Source: VFJQ01 sp044226525
GTDB lineage: Bacteria; Verrucomicrobiota; Verrucomicrobiia; Chthoniobacterales; Chthoniobacteraceae
Assembly (NCBI GenBank): GCA_044226525.1
Contig: JBGAGV010000001.1
Coordinates: 310,001-374,000, forward strand
Reading direction: 5' to 3'
Length of the DNA: 64,000 nucleotides
The notes under the pieces were generated by a model, which was not told the origin of the DNA, did not search any database, and saw only the letters and a list, made by a program, of their open reading frames with translations. Each line of letters begins with the position of its first letter. Within the stretch, counting starts at the first letter, position 1. This document shows positions 7,431 to 17,200 of the stretch, in pieces. The translations under genes were made by a program, and so were the position numbers.

Positions 7431-9593
7431 ATGGTCGGGCAACACGAAAATTTTAATGTGCGGGAAGCGGAAGGAATGTGTCCGCGCTTGCGCGATGGAC
7501 TGCATTTCAGCGTGCGTCAGGAGCGCGATGGGCCGGTCTGTTTGATCGAGGATTCCAGCGGCGCGCGGTTTCACCGGGTAGGCGTGGTGGAGTATCGCTT
7601 TCTGCGCGAACTCGACGGGACGCGCACGGTGGCCACGCTGCTCGCGCAGCTCGCTCGCGATGGCGGATCGGACGCTTTGAGCGAGCACGAAGCGTTGCAG
7701 GTGATTGCCTGGGCGCGAGAGCAGCACCTGCTCACGCTCGATAGCGGGCGCCAGATCGGTGCGCGCGCGCACGATGAGCAGATCTATCGCGCGGCCGCCA
7801 CCTGGCTGAACCCGCTCGTGCTGCGCATTCCACTCGGCCGGCCAGATCGATTTTTTGCGACGGTCGCGCCGCGTCTGCGCTGGGCACTAGGCTGGGGTGG
7901 TGCGGTGGGATGGCTGCTGATGCTTTTCATCGGCGCGGCGCACATCGCGCCGGAGTGGCCGCGGTTTCGCGCCGGGTTTGAAGGCATCCTCGCGCGCGAC
8001 AACTGGCTCTGGCTTTTCCTTTCCTTTGCCGGCCTGAAAGTGGCGCACGAATTTGCTCATGGCCTATGGTGCCGGCATTTCGGAGCACCGGTGCGCGAGG
8101 TCGGCATCCTGCTCGTGCTGGGGTTGCCGCTAGGATATGTCGATGCCACGGCAAGCATCGGCCTCGATTCGAAGTGGAGGCGTCTCATGGTGTCGGTCGC
8201 GGGCATGTGGATGGAGTTTTTCATCGCGTCGATCGCCGCGATCGTCTGGGCGCATGCCAGCCCGGGGAGCATGGAGACGTTCGCGCACAACGTGGTTTTC
8301 ACCGGGACCGTGGTGACGCTTTTTTTTAACGCGAATCCGCTGATGCGCTTCGACGGTTACTTTGTCCTCGCGGACCTGCTGGAAATTTCGAATCTCGCGC
8401 CGCGAGGACGCCAGTGGGTGCAGGGGGCGCTGTCGTGGCTGGCGCTGGGTGTGAAGCGATTGAAGCCGGCATGGCCTCGCTCGCGGGAGGAATGGATCGT
8501 GGTGGTGTATGGCGTGGCTGCTTGGATGTGGCAGCTTGTGGTGCTGGTGAGTCTCGTCGCCGGTGCGACTTCGATGCTGCGTGGCGGGGGGCTGGCGTTT
8601 GCCGTCCTGGCCTTGGTGGGATGGGTGGCCTTGCCGCTCTGGCGATTTGCGACGCAGCTTTCGCGCAATGTTCCCGGGCACCTTCCGTCACTCGTCGTGC
8701 GCGGTCTGGCTGCGCTGGTCATCGTGGGGGTGATCGGGTTCGCGCAGTTCCGCCACACGGTGCGGGCGACAGGGGTGGTGGAGTTGGCGGATACCCAGAT
8801 TCTGCGGGTCGAGTGTCCCGGTTTCGTGGAGGAAGTGCTGGTGGAAGACGGAGCAACGGTGGTGGCCGGGCAGGTGCTCGTGCGACTGCGAAATCCCGAA
8901 GCGGAGTCGGCGCTCGCGCGCGCCAGGCTCGCCTTGGAGCAAGAGGAATTGCGGGCGCGGCTGGCCTATGCGCGTGAGGATGTGGCCTCGTTTCAAGCCG
9001 GGCAGGCAAAAGTGGTGGCGCGGCGCGAGACGGTGTCACAGAACGAAAGTTACGTGAGCACGATGACGGTTCGAGCGCCGGTGGCAGGACGAATCACGGC
9101 GCGCCGGCTTTCCCATCTCCCGGGTTCGTTTTTACAGCGAGGCGAGGAGATCGTGCGCATTGGGGGAGCAGACGCGAGCGATGTGAAAGTCGCGGTGGCT
9201 CAGGACCAGGAAGCGCATTTGCGCAGCGCCGTGAATGCTCCGGTGGATGTCCGAATTTCGGGGCGCGGAGAGACGTTGCACGGAACGCTGGCCCGGGTGG
9301 AAGCCAGAGCCGGCCGCGAGATCATGCTGCCGGCGCTGACGGCGCTGGCCGGTGGGCCGCTGGCTGTGCGGCGGCTCGCGGAGGCCAGACCGGGAGAGCC
9401 AGATTACGAGTTGGTAGAACCGTATTTCCTCGCAACGGTGCGGCTGGAAAACGGCGCCGAATTGTTGCCCGGGGAAATGGCGACCGTGAAGCTGACGAGC
9501 GTGCGCCGGGTCACGGCCTGGGAAGAGTTTCAGCGTGTGTTTTCGCGCTGGTGGCGGCGAGCCGCGATGCGGCACGGCGACGCGGAAGCGTAG
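7431..9593 (+). CDS. M50 metalloprotease (site-2-protease-like) fused to HlyD adaptor
   Basis: 720 residues in four parts. Residues ~20-105 resemble a PqqD-like winged domain (FHRVGVVEYRFLRELDGTRTV). A multi-helix membrane core (~145-435) carries the zinc site H206-E-F-A-H210 and the distant N302-P-L-M-R-F-D308-G-Y ligand motif, both intact, so it is probably an active intramembrane-type peptidase. A last helix (~423-440) leads to a biotinyl/HlyD region (FVEEVLVEDGATVVAGQVLVRL, coiled coil, TVRAPVAGRITARRLSHLPGSFL, then a barrel). Such M50-HlyD fusions are known mostly from planctomycetes and verrucomicrobia as 'HlyD family/peptidase M50'. It follows the GAF-HlyD gene by 3 bp. Its stop at 9591-9593 abuts the stop of the convergent hlyD gene with no gap. 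Role in processing or gating of the giant exported protein is inference. Confidence 0.9.
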   Translation: MVGQHENFNVREAEGMCPRLRDGLHFSVRQERDGPVCLIEDSSGARFHRVGVVEYRFLRELDGTRTVATLLAQLARDGGSDALSEHEALQVIAWAREQHLLTLDSGRQIGARAHDEQIYRAAATWLNPLVLRIPLGRPDRFFATVAPRLRWALGWGGAVGWLLMLFIGAAHIAPEWPRFRAGFEGILARDNWLWLFLSFAGLKVAHEFAHGLWCRHFGAPVREVGILLVLGLPLGYVDATASIGLDSKWRRLMVSVAGMWMEFFIASIAAIVWAHASPGSMETFAHNVVFTGTVVTLFFNANPLMRFDGYFVLADLLEISNLAPRGRQWVQGALSWLALGVKRLKPAWPRSREEWIVVVYGVAAWMWQLVVLVSLVAGATSMLRGGGLAFAVLALVGWVALPLWRFATQLSRNVPGHLPSLVVRGLAALVIVGVIGFAQFRHTVRATGVVELADTQILRVECPGFVEEVLVEDGATVVAGQVLVRLRNPEAESALARARLALEQEELRARLAYAREDVASFQAGQAKVVARRETVSQNESYVSTMTVRAPVAGRITARRLSHLPGSFLQRGEEIVRIGGADASDVKVAVAQDQEAHLRSAVNAPVDVRISGRGETLHGTLARVEARAGREIMLPALTALAGGPLAVRRLAEARPGEPDYELVEPYFLATVRLENGAELLPGEMATVKLTSVRRVTAWEEFQRVFSRWWRRAAMRHGDAEA

Positions 9594-10361
9594 CTAGCGT
9601 GTGGTCTCCGGGAGAGTGCAGCGGGAGCCGGCGCGGTAATTGGCGTCGGCGTTTTCGATGACGAATTTGACGCGCACGGTGCCGCTGGCGGGATCGGTGA
9701 CCGGGCTGACGAATTCGATGCTGGCCGGAATTTTTTGCGGCGGGTCGAGCAACTCGAGCGTGGCGCTGGCGCCGGCTTGCAATGCGCGGACTCGCTCGGG
9801 AGGAAGGAAAAGATTCACCGCGAGGCGATCGATCTGCACCACGGTGAGGACCTGCGGCTGGGTGGGCGACACCGCTTCGCTCGGGTCGCGCTTGATCTCG
9901 GTGACAACGCCATCGACCGGGCTGCGCATGATGCGGTTTTCGATCTGCGCGGAAATGCGGCGCACGTTGGCGTCCTTGATCTCCATTTCCGTGCGCGCTT
10001 TTTCGGATTCCTCGGAAGTAGCCTTGCCGGTGCGGGCGAGTTCGGAGACGCGGTCGCGGCGGGTCGTCGCGAGGGAGGCTTCGGCCCGTGCGACTTCCAA
10101 TTCCGCGGCGAGGACGTCGGTGTTCAACCGGGCGAGAACCTGGCCGGTTTTGACCGCATCGCCCTCTTTCACCGGGACCTCGGCGATGACGCCGGACTCG
10201 GCCGCGGAGACGGTGATGATCCGATAAGGCTCGGTATAACCGATAATCGGCGCGTCCGAACAGACGCCGAACGTCGAAAGCAGAACGCCGAACGCCGAAG
10301 CCAGCAGCGCGCGTCGTGTCGTGGTTCGATGTTCGTGCAGGGTTCGAGGTTCAGCGTTCAT
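9594..10361 (-). CDS. HlyD-family periplasmic adaptor (membrane fusion protein)
   Basis: 255 residues from ATG 10361. That ATG overlaps the stop of the secA-like gene (ATGA), indicating translational coupling, so I reject the longer upstream start. A hydrophobic leader (ALLASAFGVLLSTFGVC) is followed by the two lipoyl halves (ITVSAAESGVIAEVPVKEGDAVKTGQ and RIMRSPVDGVVTEIKRD), a short helical hairpin between them (~70-125) and a beta barrel (LAVNLFLPPERVRALQAGASATL). It is a minimal adaptor expected to bridge an inner-membrane export component and the TolC-type channel encoded two genes upstream. It is the last gene of the tolC / secA-like / hlyD operon. Confidence 0.9.
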   Translation of the reverse strand: MNAEPRTLHEHRTTTRRALLASAFGVLLSTFGVCSDAPIIGYTEPYRIITVSAAESGVIAEVPVKEGDAVKTGQVLARLNTDVLAAELEVARAEASLATTRRDRVSELARTGKATSEESEKARTEMEIKDANVRRISAQIENRIMRSPVDGVVTEIKRDPSEAVSPTQPQVLTVVQIDRLAVNLFLPPERVRALQAGASATLELLDPPQKIPASIEFVSPVTDPASGTVRVKFVIENADANYRAGSRCTLPETTR

Positions 10362-12187
10362 AAAGCGGCTTTGAGCTCGTTGAGCCACTCGTCAAACTGC
10401 TTGAGCTGCCGGCGAGCGAGGCGGTCTTGGCGCTCTACTTTTCGTTGCTCGCGGAGGAAATGCGAGGCGAGACTCGTGGAAGAAGCATGGGCGGCGTTTT
10501 GCGCCAGGCGCGCCGCAAGGGTGGGATTGCGCAGGGCGATCAGATCGTCTTCGAGGCTGAGGAAGAATTGCGCGCTGCCTGGTTCGCCTTGCCGGGCGGC
10601 ACGACCGATGAGCTGGCGATCGATGCGCGCGCTGTCATGGCGCTCCAGTCCGATGACGTGCAGGCCGCCCGCGCGCTGGCTTTCCACCGGCACGGGGATA
10701 TGGGCTCCGCGACCGGCCATGTTGGTGGCGATGGTGACGCTGCCGGGCTGGCCCGCGCCCGCAATGAGCGCCGCTTCGTCGGCATCCTGCTTGCCGTTGA
10801 GCAGGACAAAAGGGACATCGAGCACGGCGGCGATGGCTTCGCTGTTGGCGATGGTGCGGGTGCCAATGAGCACGGGCTGCCCTTTGGCGTGGCGCGCGGC
10901 CACTTCTTTTGCCACCGCGGCGTGTTTGGCGGCACGCGTGCGAAAGATGCGATCCGGCAGCACGGTGCGGATGCAGGGGCGGTTCGGCGGAATGACGACC
11001 GTTTCCAATCCGTAGCTGCTGCGAATTTCGGCGGAGGCTTCCTGCGCCGTGCCGGTCATGCCGCAGATTTTTCCGTAGAGATGGAAATAAGCCGGGCGGG
11101 TGATCGTCGCCTCGCTTGCATTTTCCTCGCTGATGGTCGCGCCAGCGAAGGCTTCCACCGCCTGATGCATGCCGCCGCGCCAGGTGCGGTCGGGGCAGAG
11201 GCGGCCGGTGAATTCATCGACGATGACGACCTCGTCGTCGCGAACGATGTAATGAACATCGCGCCGGAAATGATGCCGGGCCTGGAGCGCGTGCTCGACG
11301 TAATCGGACCACAAACGGCGGAGACGCGGGAGGATGGCGGGCGCGAGAAGTTCGTGCGCGCGATGATGACCGGCGGTGGTGAGTGCATAGCCGCGGTCGC
11401 GAGTGAAGTGAGTGTCCGGCTCGAGCTGCGCGGCGATTTCGGCGGCGTGGCGATAAACGTCGGGCGTATCGCTGGGGCGTCGTTCCCCGGTGGAAATGAT
11501 GAGAGGGCTGCGGGCTTCGTCGATGAAGACACTATCGGCTTCATCGACCACCGCGAAGGCATGGCCGCGCTGGAGGAACTGGGGGCGGGACGGCTCGCGG
11601 CCCAACAGCACCTCGTGAAACCGGGGCTCGAATCGACCCGCACTGCGCAGGGTGAGCTGGTCGCGCAGGTAATCGAAGCCGAATTCAGTGCCCACGCCGT
11701 AGGTGACATCGGTCGCGTAAGCCGCGCGTTTTTGATCCGGCGAATCTCGTTCCGTGAGCAGCCCGACGCTGAGGCCGAGCTGGGCGAAGCAGGGTCGCGC
11801 GAAGGCCGCGTCGCGTTCGGCGAGATAGGAGTTCACCGTCGCGACGTGCGCGCCTTTCCCGGCGAGGGCGAAGACGAAGGCTGGCAGAAGCGCGACGAGC
11901 GTTTTTCCTTCGCCGGTGGCCATTTCCGTGAGGCGCCCTTCGGCGAGATGCAGTCCGGCGAGGAGCTGGCAATCGTAGGCTTCGAGCCCGTGAACGCGCC
12001 GGACGGCGTCGGCGATGAGCGCGATGGCGCGGGGGGTGAAATCCGGCGCCGGCTCGTGCGATTCGGCGCGGAGCGCGTGGGCAATCTGCGCCAGCTCAGC
12101 CGCCGATTTCTCGCGGCAGGCGGCGCCGTGCCGTTTCGCTGCCGGAAGCAACGCGGCTGTCCGCGGACGCGGCAGCCAGAGGTGCAT
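10358..12187 (-). CDS. Shortened SecA-like preprotein translocase ATPase
   Basis: 609 residues, against about 900 for housekeeping SecA. The motor motifs are in order: Walker A T91-GEGKT96, Walker B D215-E-A-D218 within VDEADSVFIDEARSPLIIS, VDEFTGR (323-329), GMTGTA (376-381), TNMAGRGAHI (488-497, where SecA has TNMAGRGTDI), and GRAARQGEPGSAQF (528-541) followed by SLEDDL. NBD1, the preprotein cross-linking region and NBD2 are therefore present. What follows is only about 60 residues, so the helical scaffold, helical wing, two-helix finger and zinc-binding tail of SecA are missing. The start ATG shares one base with the tolC stop (TAATG) and the stop overlaps the hlyD start. A dedicated export motor for the adjacent giant protein is inferred from this context. 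Confidence 0.9.
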   Translation of the reverse strand: MHLWLPRPRTAALLPAAKRHGAACREKSAAELAQIAHALRAESHEPAPDFTPRAIALIADAVRRVHGLEAYDCQLLAGLHLAEGRLTEMATGEGKTLVALLPAFVFALAGKGAHVATVNSYLAERDAAFARPCFAQLGLSVGLLTERDSPDQKRAAYATDVTYGVGTEFGFDYLRDQLTLRSAGRFEPRFHEVLLGREPSRPQFLQRGHAFAVVDEADSVFIDEARSPLIISTGERRPSDTPDVYRHAAEIAAQLEPDTHFTRDRGYALTTAGHHRAHELLAPAILPRLRRLWSDYVEHALQARHHFRRDVHYIVRDDEVVIVDEFTGRLCPDRTWRGGMHQAVEAFAGATISEENASEATITRPAYFHLYGKICGMTGTAQEASAEIRSSYGLETVVIPPNRPCIRTVLPDRIFRTRAAKHAAVAKEVAARHAKGQPVLIGTRTIANSEAIAAVLDVPFVLLNGKQDADEAALIAGAGQPGSVTIATNMAGRGAHIPVPVESQRAGGLHVIGLERHDSARIDRQLIGRAARQGEPGSAQFFLSLEDDLIALRNPTLAARLAQNAAHASSTSLASHFLREQRKVERQDRLARRQLKQFDEWLNELKAAL

Positions 12188-13992
12188 TACTTTGTGGCCT
12201 TGACGTCTTTGCCTCCGCGTCCGCCTTTTTCGAGGCGAAGCAGCGGCACACCTCGATCGTCCACGTCGCGGATAACATCGACGTTTTCGTAAGCGAGCAG
12301 GCGGCCCTTGGCGCGTTGCATGTTCACGAGCGAAACCTGGTAATCGGCGGCGGCGCGGATGAAGTCTTCTTCGGCCAGCGCGCGACGGTCCTGACTATCG
12401 AGCAGCGTGTCCATGTAGGCACCCATCTGCGAATTGTCGTCGAGGGTGAACATCTTCTTGCGGGCCTCGAGTGTGGCGAGATCTTCGGTGTAAGCCTCGA
12501 CCGCGGCATACTTGGCCTGCATTTCGCGCCAGGCAGTGCCCACTTCGCGGGCGCTCACCTTCACTTCCAGCATGACGGTATCGACGGTCGTCTTGAGCTG
12601 GTTGATCTGCTGGCGCATTTCGATCCGGCGCCGCTCGTAGCGGGCCTTGGCAGCGTGGTTTTCGATCGGGTAGGAGAAGACCAGGGCTGCGCCATAGCCG
12701 GGCCCGCCGGTGTTCCATTCCCGTCCGTAAGCGCCACCGTAGTCATTATCGAGACCGCCGAGCGTGCCGCTCAGGACGAGGTTCAGCTCCGGCATGAGTT
12801 CGTTCTTGCTCATGTTCTGGCGAATGCTGGCGGCGCGGAGTTGCAGGAAGGCCTGCTGAATTTCCGGGCGGTTTTCCATGGCCGTGCGGGCGGCGCTCTG
12901 CGCGTCAGCACCTTTGTTGGAAAGGACCAGGCGATCGCTCGGGATGATCTCGACATACGCATCCCCCGTGAGCCCCGGGTCGCTGGTCAGCGTCTTGAGA
13001 CGGTCCTGTGCATTGCGGATGGCGGCCTCGGCCCGGATGAGCTGCGAACGGCGATCGGCCAGCGCGCTCTGGGCTCGAAAAAGCTGCGATTTCTGCGCAT
13101 CGACTTTCTGGCGGGCGTTCAGTTCGTCCGTGATGCGGGCCGTCTCGTCGATGAGCTTCGCTTTCTGCAGATAAGTGACTCGCGCCGCATAAAGCGCCCA
13201 GTAAGTGCGGGCGATTTCCAGCAGATGACTCTCGCTCTGGCGGACGAACTCGTGCATGGCCACCTCGGAGTCGAGGCGGGCGATCTGCATGATCGAGCGG
13301 TTGTAGGTCATGCCGGCGCCGCGGAGCAGCGGCTGGACGACCTGTAGCGACAGAGTAGCGCGAGTCTGCGGGTTCGGCGTGAAGTAGATCGAGTTGTTAT
13401 CGATGCGGCTAAGCTCTTGCTTCAGTTGCACTTCCGTGCCGGTGATGAGCTTTTTGCGAAGGCCACCCGCGACCGCCCATTCGTCCTGCCGGAAGCGGGA
13501 GGAATCGCCGGTGGTCAGCACGTTGCCGACGGGTTCGTTGCGGTGGTCGAAACGGGTTTCGAGAAAAGAATTCGTGTCGAATGCACCAGCCGCTTCGGTG
13601 ATGCCCGTCTCGCGGATGAGCGGCAGGTCACTGAAAACCTTGATCTGCGTCGAGTGATGGATAGCCCGGACGTAGAGCCCTTCGAGGCTGGTCCCTTCGG
13701 ACCGGTCGCCGTCGCCAAGAGTGTTGTGCTGCCCTTTGATCCACCAAGGCGAAAAATCACTCGGAACGGTGCCCGGTGCTTTTTTCGCAAAGGTGCGGCC
13801 ACTGCCGCGAAGATGAGCGAGATCGGAATCGGCGACTCCGCGGGCTTCGTCTTCTTCCGGGACGGGAGGGATGGGTTTGACCCGGGGGAGGTGTTTGCCT
13901 TCGTCGCTAGGGCCTTCGGCGGATAAAGCTATGGGGGTGGCGCTCAGGAGGGCGCAAAGCAGGACGTGGTAGATGCAACGGGCTGAAATCAT
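12187..13992 (-). CDS. TolC family outer-membrane channel protein
   Basis: 601 residues. A signal peptide (MISARCIYHVLLCALLSATPIALS) precedes a polar linker of about 100 residues and then the two TolC-type repeats. These have long amphipathic helices (HLLEIARTYWALYAARVTYLQ, ELNARQKVDAQKSQLFRAQSALADRRSQ) and beta strands (ALVFSYPIENHAAKARYERRRIEMRQ, LVNMQRAKGRLLAYENVDV). The length and N-terminal extension are larger than in E. coli TolC. It is the first gene of the minus-strand operon and its stop overlaps the start of the secA-like gene. It faces the giant surface-protein gene across a 268-bp divergent region. Expected role: trimeric outer-membrane conduit joined to the HlyD adaptor. Confidence 0.92.
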   Translation of the reverse strand: MISARCIYHVLLCALLSATPIALSAEGPSDEGKHLPRVKPIPPVPEEDEARGVADSDLAHLRGSGRTFAKKAPGTVPSDFSPWWIKGQHNTLGDGDRSEGTSLEGLYVRAIHHSTQIKVFSDLPLIRETGITEAAGAFDTNSFLETRFDHRNEPVGNVLTTGDSSRFRQDEWAVAGGLRKKLITGTEVQLKQELSRIDNNSIYFTPNPQTRATLSLQVVQPLLRGAGMTYNRSIMQIARLDSEVAMHEFVRQSESHLLEIARTYWALYAARVTYLQKAKLIDETARITDELNARQKVDAQKSQLFRAQSALADRRSQLIRAEAAIRNAQDRLKTLTSDPGLTGDAYVEIIPSDRLVLSNKGADAQSAARTAMENRPEIQQAFLQLRAASIRQNMSKNELMPELNLVLSGTLGGLDNDYGGAYGREWNTGGPGYGAALVFSYPIENHAAKARYERRRIEMRQQINQLKTTVDTVMLEVKVSAREVGTAWREMQAKYAAVEAYTEDLATLEARKKMFTLDDNSQMGAYMDTLLDSQDRRALAEEDFIRAAADYQVSLVNMQRAKGRLLAYENVDVIRDVDDRGVPLLRLEKGGRGGKDVKATK

Positions 13993-14260
13993 GGGTGGTT
14001 AGGCTCTGGGGGAGCGTTTTTCAACAGAAACCCCGGCCCATAGCCGAAAACGTGCCTTTAAGGCAACATTGAATTTCAGGCAATTTCTTACAATCGCGTT
14101 ACTCATTGGAATTATGATTGCCAATCGGAAGGGGATATGGCTTGGAAACTGCGGCGCTTAAACTCCGGGTTTATCCCTTCAGGGGAAACCGGAGCTTTTT
14201 TGCTGTCCAAATAACTTTATCCCCAGTTCGCGCTTCACCCGCTGCCCCAAGTCCTAGCCC
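13993..14260. promoter_or_regulatory. Divergent control region between tolC and the giant gene
   Basis: A 268-bp non-coding stretch between the tolC start (minus) and the giant gene start (plus). It has a clearly AT-richer core, about 14050-14130, in otherwise GC-rich DNA, as expected for two back-to-back promoters. A TACAAT hexamer at about 14089 is a possible -10 for the plus strand, but no well-spaced -35 partner is evident. No strong Shine-Dalgarno precedes ATG 14261. Position suggests coordinated expression of channel and cargo. Confidence 0.4.
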
Positions 14261-17200
14261 ATGTCTCGTCGAAAACTCCTTCTCGAAACGATCGAAGACC
14301 GCATTCTTTGCGACGCCGCCCCGCAGGTTGATCCGGAGGCGCTGGAAGCCGCGAAGAAAGCTGCCGCCACGCAGACGGCGGTCAAAGCGACCGGCCCGAT
14401 CACGGTGGCCGAAGCCAATGCTCAGCAGACGACGGCGCCGCACGCGACCGCTCCGGAGGTAGATAGCACCACTGCGGCAGCTCAACTCACCGACGAACAG
14501 CGCGCGGCAGTCGAGAGCATGGTGAAGGAATCGACCAACACCATCTGGTTCCAGGAAAACGTCGGTCAGTTCGCCCCGGACGTGCGTTATGGCTTCAAGA
14601 CGCAGTTCGGCTCGATGCTCGTCTATGACGATCATATCCAGATCATCGCCAACCAAGTCGATCCCGAAACCGGCGAGGTCGGTTTGCACGCGGTCGATAT
14701 CAATTTCGAGGGATCGAATTTTTGGCAGGTCGTGGCGGGGCAGGAGTCCGGAGTGCTTGGCAGCTATCAGCAGGCCGACGGCACCACGCTGACGCCGCAC
14801 ATTTACAAGGAGGTCACGCTCCGGAATGTCTATGACGGCATCGACCTGCGCCTCTACTCGGCGGACCAGGGGGTGCTCGAGTTCGACTGGCTCGTGGCGA
14901 AGGCGCAGGACTACGAGAAGATCAAAATCAATTTCACCGGCCAGGATGGCCTGATCTTTGGGGCCGACGGTTCCGCGACGCTCGATCTGCGCTTCCAGGA
15001 TCTTACCCTCAAGATGCCGGAGGTGTATCAGGTCATCGATGGCCAGAAACAGCTTCTCGGCTCGGCGATGGTGGCGGGGGACACGCCCGGGCAGATGCGT
15101 TATTCACTCAGTGGAAACATCGTCAGCGATCAGCCGCTCGTCATCGATCCGAACGTCGCTTGGGCCACGTATTTCGACCTGAACGACACGAGTGCGGGCA
15201 ACGCCTTCGACTCGTATATTTTCGCCGTGCAGGTGAACAGCGCCGGCGTCTATTGCGCGGGCTGGGTGAAGGAAACGATCACCAACGGTTCCTACAGCAA
15301 CTACATGCAGGTCAACGCCGGCTTCTCGCAAGGCACGGCGACGAACCAGAACTACATCTACCGACTCAGCACCGACGGCACGTCGATCACCGCCTGGACC
15401 AGCACCGGAATCGCGGGTTCCGCCAACGGTTCCTCGAGTGCCAACCCACCGACGGACCTCGACCTGTTCCCGGATGGCCGCGTGCTGGTGGCGTTCCAGA
15501 CCGGGGCCGTCCAGATCTATTCGGCGAACCTGGCCACGCGTAGCTACAACGCGACGCCGAACACGATGAACACGATCAACTCGCTCGCGATCGTGAACAA
15601 TAACACGTTCTACCTCGGCGGAACGGTGAGCGCCGCCAGCGCGGCGATTTCCGCCGGGTCCGGACTGGACGATACCTTCGCCGGCGGGACGGAAGGCATC
15701 ATCTTTCGTTATACGCTGAATGGCGTGGGCACGCCCGTGGCCGATTGGGCGACTTATGTGGGCGGCTCGGGAGCGGAAAACTTCACGGCCATCGCGCTGA
15801 CACCAGACCTGACGAAGCTGGTCTTCGTGGTTCACTCGATCGAGTCGGGCACTTCGTTCGGTGCGGATGGCTATCCGGCGCTGGTCAACGCGGTGGACAG
15901 CACGGCGGACACCGTCGCCAACCAGAGCGAGTTGCTGACCGGCGTGATTGCCGATTCGGCGACGAAGCCGGCGGCCTTCAGTGTCTTTTCGCTGCTGGGC
16001 GGCTCGGGCAGTGAAGGTCTCGCGGGTGCCAATGCGGCCACTGCCGTCGTCGTCGCTTCCAACACCGGTTACTGGGTCGGTGGCAATACCGCCTCCACCA
16101 GTTTCCCGGGCGTCAATGCCAGCTCGCCGCAGGCGACCAATGCGGGCGGCACGAATGACGCGTTTATCTCCTTCATCCCGATCAACGGCAGCGCGGGCTC
16201 CGGTTTCCAGAGCACATTCCTCGGCGGCACCGGCGCGGAAATCGCCGGCGGTCTGGCCTACGATCCCGTGCGCGATCGGTTGCTCTTCTTCGGCACCACG
16301 GCTTCGACCGACTTCCCCACGCTGGATACCACGCCGACCAGCATTTATTACGACAACGCCCAAGGCGGCGGCCTCGACATTTTCATCGCTACTTACACCG
16401 GCGATCTGCTGACCAAGGACTACGCCACTTATATCGGTGGGACGGACAACGATTACCTTGGCGACACTGGGGCGCTGCGTGGCACTGGCCACGTCACCTA
16501 CAGTTCCGCGACCGATCAGGTTTATCTCGCCACCACGGTGCACTCCACGCTGCCCACGAACGTCCTCGGCGGCACGATTCCCGGTTACGACAAGACGAAG
16601 AGCAACACGACGAACGACGTCCACACCATCTTCGCCTTCAATATCAGCATCTTTGATCACGGTGATGTGCCGCTGAGCTACGAGAATGGCAGCCTTACCA
16701 CCGCGGCCGCCGATGCGCTTTCGCTGACGATTCGGATCGGGGCGACGGTGGATGCCGAAGTGAGTGCGCAGCCTGGCGCAACCGCGACGGGAGACGATGT
16801 TTTCAACACCGGGGCGGCCGACGACGAAGACGGAATCGCCACGCTGCCGACGCTGTTGGTCGATGCCACGACGTATTCGGTGAACGTCTCGGTGCTGAAC
16901 AATACGGGCAGCGCCAAGACCCTCCAGGGCTGGATCGACTTCAACAAGAATGGCATTTTCGAGGCCGGCGAGCGCGCCACCGTGTCGGTGCCCACCAATG
17001 CCTCGCAGCAAAGCGTGACCCTCACGTGGAGTTCCCTTCCCGCCAACATGAGCGCGGGCCAGAGTTATCTCCGTCTGCGCTTCACGGAGAACACCCTCAC
17101 CGACAACGGCGCGACCTCGATCGACGAGCGTTCCTTCGGCGTCAATAACGTCGCGACGGGTCACGGCGAAGTCGAAGACTATTCGCTGCCGATCGTGGGC

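Noticed and set aside
5529..7772. A 747-codon minus-strand frame over the GAF-HlyD gene
   Set aside because: His/Arg-rich shadow without domains; the plus strand has clear adaptor and GAF-like motifs.
15104..17164. A 686-codon minus-strand frame in the giant gene, and a similar one at 19385-20920
   Set aside because: Antisense shadows of the DUF7948/propeller and DUF11 regions, with the composition of complemented codons.
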